Origin: Sipunculus nudus
Taxonomy: Eukaryota > Annelida > Sipuncula > Golfingiida > Sipunculidae
Reading direction: 5' to 3'
Assembly (NCBI GenBank): GCA_026874595.1
Contig: CM049306.1
Coordinates: 98,569,642 to 98,633,641, forward strand
DNA length: 64,000 nucleotides
Program-made: the position numbers and the translations under genes
The notes under the pieces: generated by a model
Databases searched by the model: none
Seen by the model: only the letters and a program-made list of their open reading frames with translations
What the model was told of the DNA's origin: nothing
Shown here: piece by piece, positions 13,501 through 24,240 of the stretch
Position numbering within the stretch: the first letter of the stretch is position 1
How the letters are laid out: every line of letters starts with the position of its first letter

Positions 13501-15087
13501 CACGGGCTATCACCACATACTAAGACAGATAACACGGGCTCACCATGTACTAAGACAGAAAACACTGGCTATCACCACATACTAAAACTGATAACACGGG
13601 CTATAACCACATACTAAGACAGATAACACGGGCTATCTCCACATACTAAGAGAGATAACAGGGGCTATCGCCACATACTTAGACAGATAACACGGGCTCA
13701 CCACATACTAAAACAGATAACACGGGCTATCACCACATACTAAGACAGATAACAGGGGCTCACCATGTACTTAGACAGATAACACGGGCTATCACCACAT
13801 ACTAAGAGAGATAACTGGGGCTATCACCACATACTCAGACAGATAACAGGGGCTATCACCACATACTCAGACAGATAACACGGGCTTACCACATACTAAG
13901 ACAGATAACACGGGCTATCTCCACATACTAAGAGAGATAACAGGGGCTATTACCACATACTAAGACAGATAACACGGGCTCACCACATACTAAAACAGAT
14001 AACACGGGCTATCACCACATACTCAGACAGATAACACGGGCTCACCATGTACTAAGACAGATAACACGGGCTATCACCACATACTCAGACAGATAACAAG
14101 GGCTATCACCACATACTCAGGCAGATAACACGGGCTTACCAAATACTAAGACAGATAACACGGGCTATCACCACATACTAAGACAGATAACAGGGGCTAT
14201 CACCACATACTCAGACAGATAACACGGGCTATCACCACATACTAAGACAGATAACAGGGGCTCACCATATACTAAGACAGATAATACGGCCTATCACCAC
14301 ATACTAAGACAGATAACACGGGCTATCACCACATACTAAGACAGATAACACTGGCTATCTCCACATACAAAGACAGATAACACGGGCTCACCATATACTA
14401 AGACCGAAAACACGGGCTATCACCACATACTAAGACAGATAACACGGGCTCACCATATACTAAGACAGATAACACGGACTATCACCACATACTAAGACAG
14501 ATAATACCGGCTATCACCACATACTAAGACAGATAACATTGGCTATCTCCACATACAAAGACAGATAACACGGGCTATCACCACACACTAAGACAGATAA
14601 CACGGGCTCACCACATACTAAAACAGATAACGGGGCTATCACCACATACTAAGACAGATAACACGGGCTCACCGTGTACTAAGACAGATAACACAGGCTC
14701 ACCACATACTAAGACAGATAGCACGGGCTTTCAAAGACAGATAACACGGGCCCACCATGTACTAAGACAGATAACAAGCGCTCACCATATACTAATACAG
14801 AAAACACGGGCTATCACCACATACTAAGACAGATAACACGGGCTATCACCACATACTAAGACAGATAACACGGGCTATCTCCACATACAAAGATTAATTA
14901 CACGGGCTATCACCACACACTAAGACAAATAACACGGGCTCACCACATACTAAAACATATAACAGGGGCTATCACAACATACTAAGACAGATAACACGGG
15001 CTCACCATATACTAAGACAGATAACACGGGCTCACCATGTACTAAGACAGGTAACACAGGCTCACCACATACTAAGACAGGGGGCAC

Positions 15088-15386
15088 AGTTGTCTCTGAG
15101 GGAATAGAAAGGATAAGATATATTCATCTTGAAAATAAAACGCTTGGAACTGTCCAAGGTTATGTGGCTCCATTGTAATATTATTTCTTCTTCTTTATAA
15201 TTAGTGTTGTTTCTTATGTGTATATACATATGGCCATTGAGACGTTCTTTATTTCGTCCATGACATTTCCTTGCCACAATATAAATTCCATGAACTTTTT
15301 ATTCCAAGCTAGGAATATGATATAATCATATATAGAAGAAAGATGTTTGTTACTTTAAGCTTTTGACCTATTATTCTGTTGTTTAG
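15088..15386. other. short unique spacer after the satellite
   Basis: AT-rich sequence with no clear gene. It ends in a pyrimidine-rich stretch with TTTAG at 15382-15386 that could be a splice acceptor for the fragment that follows. Confidence 0.5.
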
Positions 15387-15741
15387 GCATGCAGAAGAAA
15401 TCGAATCTGGTTCAAATTGTCACGACGTCGATTGTAGGGTTGTATTGGGCAACCAGGATTACCACACAAAAAGCTATTGATCTCAGAACACGTGTAATTA
15501 GTTTATATTCAGGGAGAGTAATACATCTAAGGTTGGTTCAATCATCGTCGCGGGTTACCGTTATCACTACAATAGATATACTGATTACAGAAATACGCGC
15601 GGATCTCCAATCGGAATGGTTGACGTATTGCGATTATATTTTGCGGGTATTTTTTTACCAATCGTGGCATTTTTTACAGCTGATTCGGAAGTCCTAATTC
15701 ACCCAGATTTACTTATATATGCCACGTGTTTTTTTTTATAA
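15387..15741 (+). pseudogene. orphan coding-like fragment with a membrane segment
   Basis: One plus-strand frame (codons from 15391) reads coherently across this stretch but carries two in-frame stops, TGA at 15478-15480 and TAG at 15499-15501. The first part follows a possible acceptor (TTTAG) and includes EIESGSNCHDVDCRVVLGNQ. The second part, 75 residues from 15514 to the TAA at 15739, follows another possible acceptor (tttatattcag, AG at 15511-15512). It is rich in Tyr and Arg (GYRYHYNRYTDYRNTRG) and then has a hydrophobic run, LYFAGIFLPIVAFF. That order could suit a single-pass membrane protein with two exons, or a decayed gene. I do not recognise the family. A different frame is open for 102 codons over the same bases but looks less protein-like. 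Chance openness is possible. Confidence 0.25.
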
Positions 15742-15799
15742 TTTTAAATGTAGGTTATTTCATATTTTATGGTCCGAACACTATAATACATTTTTGTAA

Positions 15800-17075
15800 G
15801 GTGATATAACCTGTGCCTGATTCCGAGATAGCCCGTGATTTCTCAGGCCTATGGCCAGGAAAGGAGACGCTGTGGTCCCTGGTCCCTATGACATAGAAAT
15901 AGCCCTTGTTACCAAAAGCTAGAGACCAGGCACGGAGACGCTGTGGTGGCTGGTTCCTATGACACACAGATAGCATGTGTTACCAAGGGCCAGAGACCAG
16001 GCACGAAGACGCTGTGGTCACTGGTCCCTATTGCACAGAGATAGCCCGTGTTACAAAGAACCAGAGACCAGGTACGGAGACGCTGTGGTCCCTGGTCCCT
16101 ATTGCATAGAGAGATAGCCCGTGTTATCAAGAACCAGAGACCAGGTACGGAGACGCTGTGGTCCCTGGTCCCCATGACACAGATATAGCCCGTGTTACCA
16201 AGAACCAGAGACCAGGTACGGAGACGCTGTGGTCCTTGGTTTCTATGACACAGACATAGCCCGTGTTATCAAGAACCAGAGACCAGGTACGGAGACGCTG
16301 TGGTCACTGGTCCCTATGACACAGATGTAGCCCGTCTTACCAAGAACCAGAGACTAGGTAAGGAGACGCTGTGGTTTCTGGTCCCTATGACACAGATATA
16401 GCCCGTGTTACCAAGAGCCAGAGACTATGTACGGAGACGCTGTGGTCACTGGTCCCTATGACACAGATATAGCCCGTGTTACCAAGAGCCAGAGACTATG
16501 TACGGAGACGCTGTGGTCACTGGTCCCTATGACACAGATATAGCCCGTGTTACCAAGAACCAGAGAGTATGCACGGAGACGCTGTCCCCTGGTCCCTATG
16601 ACACAGATATAGCCCGTGTTACCAAGAGCCAGAGACTATGTACGGAGACGCTGTGGTCACTGGTCCCTATGACACAGATATAGCCCGTGTTACCAAGAGC
16701 CAGAGACTATGTACGGAGACGCTGTGGTCACTGGTCCCTATGACACAGATATAGCCCGTGTTACCAAGAGCCAGAGACTATGTACGGAGACGCTGTGGTC
16801 ACTTGTCCCTATGACACAGATATAGGCCGTGTTACCAAGAACCAGAGAGTATGCACGGAGACGCTGTCCCCTGGTCCCTATGACCAAGAGATAGCCTGTG
16901 TTTGCTGGAGCCAGAGACCAGGCACGCAGACGCTGTGTTCCCTGTCCCTATGACCCAGAGATACCCTGTGTTTCAGAAAGCATCGAGCCAGGCAAAGAAA
17001 AGTTCTTTTACTTGGTCCCTAGGATACGAGGACTGTGTTTCCCACAGTCTTGGCCAAGCAGGGGGCACACGCTGA
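15800..17075. repeat. 71-bp satellite array, ~17 units
   Basis: Units contain TATAGCCCGTGTTACCAAGA, then ccagagac, then GGAGACGCTGTGGTC and CTGGTCCCTATGACACAG. Successive copies of the same landmark are 71 bp apart (for example tggtccctatg at 16450 and 16521). A shorter variant lacks about 4 bp at GCTGTCCCCTGG. Units decay at both ends. As 71 is not a multiple of three, open frames across it do not represent a repeat protein. Confidence 0.93.
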
Positions 17076-17609
17076 TAGTATCATCAGATAGTTTAAAAAA
17101 TCAATGAGCAAAATTCAAGGTATATAATTTTCATCTGTTTGCATATCTTGTAAGAACTACCAAAAAAAAAAATGTTATCCAGTTGTTTAATTATCAATTA
17201 ATATTGAGTGTCATGAAAAATTATGGAAATCAGAACAGGAATAAGAAAAAGTTTTTTTTCTGTGCTTTCGATAATATGTAGATAATTATTTCATTAAGCC
17301 ATGAAATGAATTATTCACACCCGGAAAATAAGTATATGTTGTCATAATTAACGCAGGAAATTGTTTAATGAGACATATTAACAGGTACTCCCCTAGGGGC
17401 CGACACTGATTTGGTGATTTACTGCAGAACATTTTATGTAGATTATATCTCATTACCTCAGTGTGAGCTTTTCCAGGTAATGACATTTCTCTGATTGAAA
17501 AATTACCCTTGAAAGTGGACATACTTTCTTACATCTACACAGTAAATGTACACCAGTAACTAGGCTAATCTTAGATGGAACTGAAGAAATTGGATTTTGC
17601 GGTGATTAG

Positions 17610-17610
<1 letters not shown>
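17076..17610. other. AT-rich spacer without recognisable genes
   Basis: Unique-looking AT-rich DNA between the 71-bp satellite and a TA microsatellite. No feature is supported. Confidence 0.5.
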
Positions 17611-17672
<62 letters not shown>

Positions 17673-17690
17673 GGCTGGGGGGGGGATGCC
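17611..17690. repeat. (TA)n microsatellite followed by a G-run
   Basis: A TA run to 17670 is followed directly by GGGGCTGGGGGGGGG, an abrupt change from alternating TA to a guanine tract. Confidence 0.85.
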
Positions 17691-17777
17691 GCAACATTTA
17701 AGATTGAAGTAAAGTATGAAATTAATTTTAAATATATGAAAATATCAGTGTTGTTTATCATATGTTTCATTATGGTA

Positions 17778-17872
17778 CAGTTCCTTCTACAGGAAACAAA
17801 TAATTAATAAGTTAAGTTTTTTTTAGAGGATAATGAAGGATATTAAAATTGGCATTATCCTTTACACACACA

Positions 17873-17913
<41 letters not shown>
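17778..17913 (+). repeat. microsatellite-linked dispersed repeat, copy 1
   Basis: The sequence has gttcc, CTACAGGAAACAAAT, aattaataa, GGATATTAAAATTGGC, attatcc and cacacacgcatata, ending in (TA)n. It matches 18424-18598 in the same orientation, so these TA arrays may travel as the tail of a dispersed repeat. Confidence 0.6.
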
Positions 17914-17916
<3 letters not shown>

Positions 17917-18131
17917 GATAATGTGTGAATTTAGTCCGTTTAAATAAGCTGGATTAAGCTTGGGTTATTGGGTTCGTTAAAGTTTTCGTGGTTAGCAAGC
18001 TGAACCCACGAAACAGTACTGTAGTACATCATGAAATCAAGGTAACTATACACATAGTATAATATTATTAATGCTCCCCATACGGTAGAGCACTTTCACT
18101 GTGATGTTTTGAACCCTCATGTATTATATTG

Positions 18132-18132
<1 letters not shown>

Positions 18133-18194
<62 letters not shown>

Positions 18195-18232
18195 AGAGAG
18201 AGAGAGACAGAGAGACAGAGAGACAGAGAGAT
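18133..18232. repeat. compound (TA)n-(GA)n microsatellite
   Basis: TA repeats to about 18194 pass directly into GAGAGAGACAGAGAGACAG repeats. Confidence 0.9.
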
Positions 18233-18342
18233 AGAGATCCTTGGTATTTAAGTTCGAAGGTTCAGTGACCAAGTGTTATGATATGGTCAATCTGACTTTC
18301 ACAGTACTAAAATCATGTTTTCCCCTGAAGCTCATACAATAT

Positions 18343-18357
18343 AGGTCACAGTGACCT
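18343..18357. promoter_or_regulatory. perfect palindromic ERE-like site AGGTCACAGTGACCT
   Basis: This is an AGGTCA inverted repeat with 3-bp spacing. The core GGTCACAGTGACC is identical to the classical vertebrate vitellogenin A2 estrogen response element. It lies inside a tandem repeat unit. Binding in this animal is not shown. Confidence 0.6.
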
Positions 18358-18423
18358 ATTTTTAGGATTCAAAGGAGACACTCCAGTGTCCACCCTGGTT
18401 TTACAATAGATGATTACTGCATA

Positions 18424-18526
18424 ATTCCGTCTGCAGGAAACAAATGATAAATAATTGAACTTTTCCCTTTTTTGGTTAAAATATCACAAGGATATTGAAT
18501 CCGGCTTATTCTTATACACAAACACA

Positions 18527-18598
<72 letters not shown>
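18424..18598 (+). repeat. microsatellite-linked dispersed repeat, copy 2, ending in (TA)n(GA)n
   Basis: Matches copy 1 (17778-17913): attccgtctgCAGGAAACAAAT, GGATATTGAATCCGGC, ttattcttatacac and cacacgcatata, followed by TA and then GA repeats to 18598. Confidence 0.65.
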
Positions 18599-18602
<4 letters not shown>

Positions 18603-19565
18603 GCATATGCTCTATGCTCGCAACTGGACATATTACTTTGTCGCAATATGAGAGGAAAGGTAAAAGAATATTTAAATACCAGGAAATATAGAGAGGCCTA
18701 CGATATGTAAACCGCATGGCTGATAAATATAACAAGTGGCCCATGGACCATGAAGCTAAAATGATTTTGACATAAGGCGATGCATGTATTAATCATTAAT
18801 GTTATGATCTGGTGAAAAATATTTGTTAATGAACCTTGAACAGTGGATGGAATGACTTACAGAGTGCTTAAATTCATGCTTTTCGTTCAAAGGCCTTATA
18901 AAAGGGGTACAGTGAGCTTACACCCTGGTTTCTATGTCCAACTGCTACAATTTGTGTTCATCTAACGTATAGGGTGTTTAATGTGCCCAGAATATACATC
19001 ACAGTGACCTTATTTGGGGTTTCCTAGAAGATTTTACAAAGCCCTCCATGGATATTAAATAAATAAGAAGTGTCTGGGTCCAACTACTACGATTTGTGCC
19101 CATCTGACAAATAACACTGTGCTAAAATCACGTTCTTTCATAGAATATTGCCGTAGAGTCCTGATTTCGGGTTACCAAGGAATTTTTAGGGACCTCCCTG
19201 GATCTTAGTTAAATCAGAAGTATCCTTATCCAACTGTAACACTGCAGAATATAGGTCACAGTAGCCTTATTTCGGTTGTCTAGTTAGACATTGCAATGTC
19301 CTCCATTTACTTTAGGTAAGACGTTTCTGGATCCAACAGGTACGATAAAGGTCATGTCCGACTTTCCGGGTGCTAAAAAATGAGGTTTTTCATCACTGGC
19401 TCAAAAATTTACTCTATCATAAGTTATCTCCGATGTTGAAGGAGATATGCCCAAGAACTCCTTGAATTTAAAGTCAGAAGGTTCTAGGTCAAACTGTTAT
19501 GGTTTGTGTCCATCTGACTTTCACAGTACTAAAATCATGTTGTTTTCCCATAGCTCATCGAATAT

Positions 19566-19580
19566 AGGTCACAGTGACCA
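19566..19580. promoter_or_regulatory. ERE-like site with intact 13-bp core
   Basis: AGGTCACAGTGACCA keeps the full GGTCACAGTGACC core within array 1. Confidence 0.5.
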
Positions 19581-19867
19581 AGTTTCAGGATTCAAAGGAA
19601 ACTAGCCAAGTTCCACCCTGGATATTACAATTGATGGTTATTGGGAAACAGTTACCTTGTGTTCCCTGTCTGACTGTCTTGATGCTGAAAATCATGTTTA
19701 GTTTTTGGCTAGCAGAATATTGGTCACCATGAAATAATTTAAGAGAGATTTAGGAGAGATTTAAGGAGATGTTATGTTAGAAGATTCTATGCCAAAAGCA
19801 TACATTTTACGTCATCAGACGTTCACGGTTCTCAAATTATTTCTTAGGTTTTTAGCTCTCAGAATAT

Positions 19868-19882
19868 AGGTCACCATGACCT
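19868..19882. promoter_or_regulatory. ERE-like site AGGTCACCATGACCT
   Basis: Both half-sites are perfect with spacer CCA, within array 1. Confidence 0.5.
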
Positions 19883-20225
19883 AATTCCAGGGTTCCAATG
19901 TGATTTGCACCGGCATTTTGTGTAAAAAGATTCTAGGGATTTAATACCGATACGCTTTTTGCCCTGTCTGACTGTCTCGGTGATCAAAATCACATGTTTT
20001 CGCCACCTAGTCCGCAGAATATAGGTCACATAACATAATTTCAGGTTACCAAAGAGATAAACGCAGAACGCCAAAGGATGTCTCGTTAGCTGAGTTAGGC
20101 CAACGGATACAATTTATGCCCATCTATTCAGGGTGCTCAAATGATTCCTCTTTCCTAAAGCTCACAGAATATATATCACAATGACCTAATTTCATGTTTC
20201 CAAAGACATTTGCCCAAAATATTCA

Positions 20226-21479
20226 AATTTGATGAAATATAACGTATGTCTGTATACAATCGTATATTTTTCAATAAATTGCAGTAAAATTATGCAGATT
20301 AGACAATTTAATTGGATTTAAGCTACTGGTCTTTTCATGACGGAAATATTTGCTCAATAATTCACTTATTAGCGTTAATATATATCGGCTTTAATTTTAA
20401 AATCTAATCTAATTTTTTAAAGCATATTTGAATTATTTTATAACTAATTCGCATATATAGTTACTTTTTGTTAATATTTACAATTGAATAGTGCCACTGA
20501 CTGGATATTTGTTAAACTGAATGTAATTTGGGAGCATATATTAAGCGTGATAAAATGGTTTTTCTGCTTACATAAATAACTGGTTTAATTTCCCCTTACC
20601 TTGTCAAGTGAATATATAATTACCTTATTTGCATATGTAATAAGCAAAGGGTTATGATTATTGTGTGTTATTATATTCTTTATGTCAAGGTGTGTTTGCT
20701 TAGGTCCCGCATTTTAATAGATCTTAATCTCAAGTGCATCTCCAGTGTGTTTTCCTGCTGTATATGTTCTTAGCGTGAAGTCATCAACAAGTCTATAGCT
20801 TTCCCCCTCATATCTAGTAAGTTTCTGCAGACCAGACAATCAGAGAGTTTTGTAAGAATTCATTGTCCCTGGCACACTTGACTGTGAAATATGATGATGT
20901 TTACCGTACAAATTTACATACACTTTTTATACCGCTTTGAAAAAGTAAAGGTTGACATCAGTTCTCTATTCGCTCCCTCAGCAGCTGTTTTAGCTTGATT
21001 AATTTTTTACGATTCATTTATAGAAATGATAGTCTGCACATGCACAACATTTGTCCCATATACACATATCGTCTTCCAAGAATTTTATCCTGGACTTTTA
21101 TCAGTTGTATCATATCTATTAAATATCGGTTGGTTTGCGCATATAAATGATTAAATTACATGTCTGTTTTATTTTCTGTCTTCACTGTTTTCTGTTAATA
21201 TCAAAAGTTTTTGTATTGTTCTTTATTAATATAGTTCATAAAACGAATAACCTGTTCAGCTTCAGGAAAATTCAAAATTTTGGCTCGTACATCTGGTGAT
21301 ATATGTATTTTGTTGAATTCGTCTGGTGTAGTCATAAAAATTAGAACAAACACTGTCATACCACCAACATCGGTATCACATTACCCAGATAAACATAAAT
21401 AATGTTTAAAATGGTCTCTAGATAATTGGTCTTAACATTAATAACTTTATCTCTTCTACAGACTATTATCAGATATCTT
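20226..21479. other. AT-rich sequence, no supported gene
   Basis: No open frame with coding character or splice context was convincing on either strand. Probably intergenic or intronic. Confidence 0.5.
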
Positions 21480-21905
21480 CCTTTTTTATAGATTTTACAT
21501 GATTTCTGGCATACACTGGGTACATATATATGAGCTGGATTGAATTCCTGCTATTTAAAGTTCTTATAATGTTCCTCTGACCGATGCCTGAGCCTGTATA
21601 TACAAACATTAAGTAAACACGGCAAATGTGCCCCTGCTGACAAACAGTAAAAGTAAACCGGAGCTATAACTGTTGATGTCGAAAACATAAGAAATAATAC
21701 CATATTTGAAAACCTCTGATTCGTTTGACTTACCGTAGATATCCTTGTTGGAGTTGTTTAGGCTGTCAATCCCCCCACCCCCAATTTTATAAACAAAAAG
21801 GACGACCTGTTCGCCGTGAGACCTGCGCTTCTTTCATTACTTTTTTATGCAATGTTCAAGACATTGCCTTCATTTAACACCCGTAGGGATCCTGAACAAG
21901 TCCCT
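21480..21905 (+). repeat. dispersed ~400-bp repeat, copy 1 of 3
   Basis: Shared landmarks in order are tatagatttta..atgattt, tctg..gatg, AGTAAACACGG (21612) followed by ctgacaaac, TCCTTGTTGGAGTTGTTTA (21743), and ..cttcttt..tatg.aatgttcaag. Copies 2 and 3 show the same order and spacing (130-134 bp between the middle landmarks). Confidence 0.65.
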
Positions 21906-22026
21906 TTAATATACTGTTCCCTTTAAAATTTTTTTGCAAAATGTTGCAGTGCATATAGTGATAATCCTTCATATAATACATATTAGCCTATAACTAAAAA
22001 ATGATACTATAATAACAATTATAATA

Positions 22027-22083
22027 GAAATAATAATAATAATAATGATAATGATAATAATAATAATAATGTTATTATTATTG
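22027..22083. repeat. (AAT)n microsatellite
   Basis: AATAATAAT/AATGATAAT trinucleotide run, closing with TTATTATTATT, which makes a short inverted repeat. Confidence 0.85.
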
Positions 22084-22218
22084 GTGATTTTGGATAGAGC
22101 CATCGGATACCGTAATTTTAATTTGTTTTTTTTCTTTAAATAATAATTGCCAGAATTAATAACAAATGTTAGAATTATAACAACGCTAGCATGTCGTTAA
22201 TTTCAAATCTCGCCTTAC

Positions 22219-22326
22219 CTTCCGCGTCATGGACAGGAGCAGAGCCGACATGTCAGGCTCTCCCGATTATTGACGGGGATTATTAATGTTCTTGACATCA
22301 TAATACTCACCCATACCCCACAAAAC
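22219..22326 (-). other. candidate 5' exon on minus strand
   Basis: On the minus strand a pyrimidine-rich acceptor (tttttgttttctag, AG at 22327-22328) is followed 108 bases later by a strong donor (cggaag then gtaaggc, GT at 22217-22218). All frames have a stop before the donor except for a terminal ATG at 22249-22251, which opens MSALLLSMTRK up to the junction. It could therefore be a 5'-UTR exon carrying the first 11 codons of a gene whose later exons lie at lower coordinates or outside the window. No matching downstream exon was found, so this may be a chance pair of splice signals. Confidence 0.2.
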
Positions 22327-22408
22327 CTAGAAAACAAAAACACAGCAGCATCATACATCACTGTACTTGATTGCGACAATTAGTGTTTGAGAAACATAAA
22401 TTCTTCTT

Positions 22409-22589
22409 TCATTGGGGTTTATTAACGGCTGATGCAGAATCGAAGCATCCAGCTTCCAGCCCATCCATCAACTTGAGTAGAGGGATTGTGAAAGACGAAC
22501 CTAGTTTTACGCTATCCTTACAAACAGAAATGACAATATCACGTGCAGGGAATGTCATAAGCTTTATTCTGCCAGGCATTGATGAATGA
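22409..22589 (-). other. coding-like stretch on minus strand, unrecognised
   Basis: A possible acceptor (gtgctttatttgcag) precedes an open stretch of 59 codons ending in TGA at 22409. It includes the runs MPGRIKLMTFPARDIVISV and LKLMDGLEAGCFDSAS. GC content is higher than in the surroundings. The plus strand is also open here for 72 codons, so openness alone is not evidence. I do not recognise it. It may be a fragment of a mobile element, a terminal exon, or a conserved non-coding block. Confidence 0.2.
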
Positions 22590-22609
22590 CTGCAAATAAA
22601 GCACATTAA

Positions 22610-23799
22610 AAGGTATTTTACAAGTTATTGTGTAATACGAACAACTAACTAGTATTCAGATCTCGCAAGGTATTTGTAATTTTCTCTCAATTCATTAAAA
22701 AGATTACGGCTTCAGCGATGACTTAACAGAATGGAGAAAGGAAAATATTCACATTTCGCGCCGTAAATTCGATAAATATAATTTCATTTTCTTTTCAATT
22801 AAATTGATTCATGAATATCGCAAAATATATCGAAAATAATTGCGCTTCAGTCTTCAATCTTTTATTAATTAAATTGTTTATAAAGTGTCAGCAAAGCGGA
22901 CTAATATTTCAGAACCAAAACTAATACATTCATATGACAGTTAACATAAGAGAACACACAAATCGGTAAAAGGCACCCGCAAAACTTGAGGACACTGAAT
23001 TTGTTTTTCCCTGTTCCTGAAAGGCGTCCCTCCTACCACCGCTATAACACCAGAGCAGTTCATTTGACTAAACTGTTCTCTTCCTCTAGTTAACGAGAGC
23101 TCCGTCAGTTTGTACCTTCGGAAACCCTAGAATAATTTCCTGCCTGTTGTCATACCAAGAAAAGCCCGGCTATAGTTTCCTTTTGAAGATTACCCTCGAA
23201 ATCTCACAGTTGGCAGTCAGTTGAAGCTGGAGGCTAAAGGTCCTACTTGTATATTAGAAACACAGTGTTTTCATTCCTTCTCTTACACTGAAAGCACAGT
23301 TGACAAATATGTAACGAGTAAGAAAACGACTTCTTCACCTTTTCTGTCTTTTCAACTGGCTGCTGATCCAGCGGCTTCTTCTTGATTAAAGGTCCACGAT
23401 AAAAACGCTTTGAATCATCCAGAATAGAATTAGCAATATACTTTTACATTTCTGTACATTTGAGTACGTGAAATCACACCTCAGACATTTCGAGGCGTAG
23501 CCGTAGTGAAACCACAATAGAGGTATTTGACAAAGGGAGAGGGGGTAAAAGTCTCAAGAGTTTAGGTTAATCCCGCGTTAGGCGTCCAACCTGCGCATTT
23601 ACTGATCGTGATGTTTCAGTTCATTCCCATTTAGTTTTTATTTATGATTTTATGCCATATACAATGAGATTAATAATAAAAAAAAAAATTTCAGGGTGCA
23701 CTGATTAGGCATAATATATTATTTTGTTTTATCATGTAAATTTGAAGAAAACAAAATACAAGAGAACTTCAAGGTATAGGAGGAACGGAGCTTTAAGCC
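22610..23799. other. non-coding stretch
   Basis: AT-rich with a slightly GC-richer section around 23,030-23,420. No gene, RNA or repeat could be supported. Confidence 0.45.
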
Positions 23800-24240
23800 A
23801 GCTATTCCCCTGCCGTTTCTATAGAATTTATGTGATTTTCAGCTTAATCTCCTTACATATTAGGTAATTCCTGTATGTTTTTCATGATGCATCTGTGATG
23901 GACCCAGGACCTTGATTATCTGCAGGTTGTTAGTAAACACGATATATGCGGAGCTGTTGATAAACAAAGAGAAAAAAATCACGTTACTGTAAATTTGGGA
24001 AGTTGAAAGGTGCGTAGTTGCAAACATCATTTACAAAACTATTTTTTATCTGACGATGTGTTTGGAAGATGTTGAATGGGTTTGGAGTTGTTGGCGGACA
24101 GCAAATGTTATAAACACGGGGATATTAACAAAACAAACCACCTGCGTACCGTGGGATCGGCGTTTTCTGGCTTCTTTTTATGAAATGTTCAAGGGATTAT
24201 CTTTAATGTGCGGTATGAGAATAAGCCCCTTTTAGGATAA
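23800..24240 (+). repeat. dispersed ~400-bp repeat, copy 2 of 3
   Basis: Landmarks shared with copies 1 and 3: atagaatttatgtgatttt, tctgtgatgga, TTAGTAAACACGA (23930) followed by ctgttgataaacaaa, gatgttgaatgg (24069), and ggatcggcgttttctggc followed by tatgaaatgttcaag. Confidence 0.65.

Larger units (their letters stand above)
2215..15087. repeat. 12.9-kb satellite array of 32/30-bp units
   Basis: The array is continuous head-to-tail and spacer-free. Class A units (32 bp) contain GATAGCACAGGTTCATCACG followed by a tatactaacaca or tatactaagaca tail. Class B units (32 bp) contain GATAACACGGGCTATCACC followed by acatactaagaca. A 30-bp class B variant has GGCTCACCATATAC, two bases shorter. Roughly 400 units fit the span. 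Class A fills about 2215-6600 and 9185-10030, and class B fills about 6600-9180 and 10030-15087. The array ends at the degenerate unit ctaagacagggggcacag. All frames carry frequent stops, so it is not a protein repeat. Confidence 0.95.
18270..20225 (-). repeat. degenerate ~155-bp tandem repeat carrying palindromic AGGTCA sites (array 1)
   Basis: A unit recurs containing (reading plus) a gaatATAGGTCAC site, aatttcaggtttccaa, gatttgccca, then tctaggcca, tttgtgcccatctgact, and ctcaaaatcatgttttt before the next site. Sites lie at 18343, about 18989, 19254, 19566, 19712, 19868, 20024 and 20174, with spacing near 155 bp in the better-preserved right half. The same family in the opposite orientation forms array 2 at 33.7-35.2 kb. 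It is strongly diverged between units, so it is an old array. Confidence 0.75.

Noticed and set aside
2215-15087. CRISPR-like array because of 32-bp periodicity
   Set aside because: There are no unique spacers. Units are directly head-to-tail and the context is eukaryotic. It is a satellite.
16498-16683. 61-codon frame and similar minus-strand frames across the 71-bp satellite
   Set aside because: The period is not a multiple of three, and the frames are by-products of the repeat.
18484-18744. ORFs with Tyr-Ile and Ser-Leu or Arg-Glu repeats
   Set aside because: Translations of (TA)n and (GA)n microsatellites, as also at 57,913-58,172.
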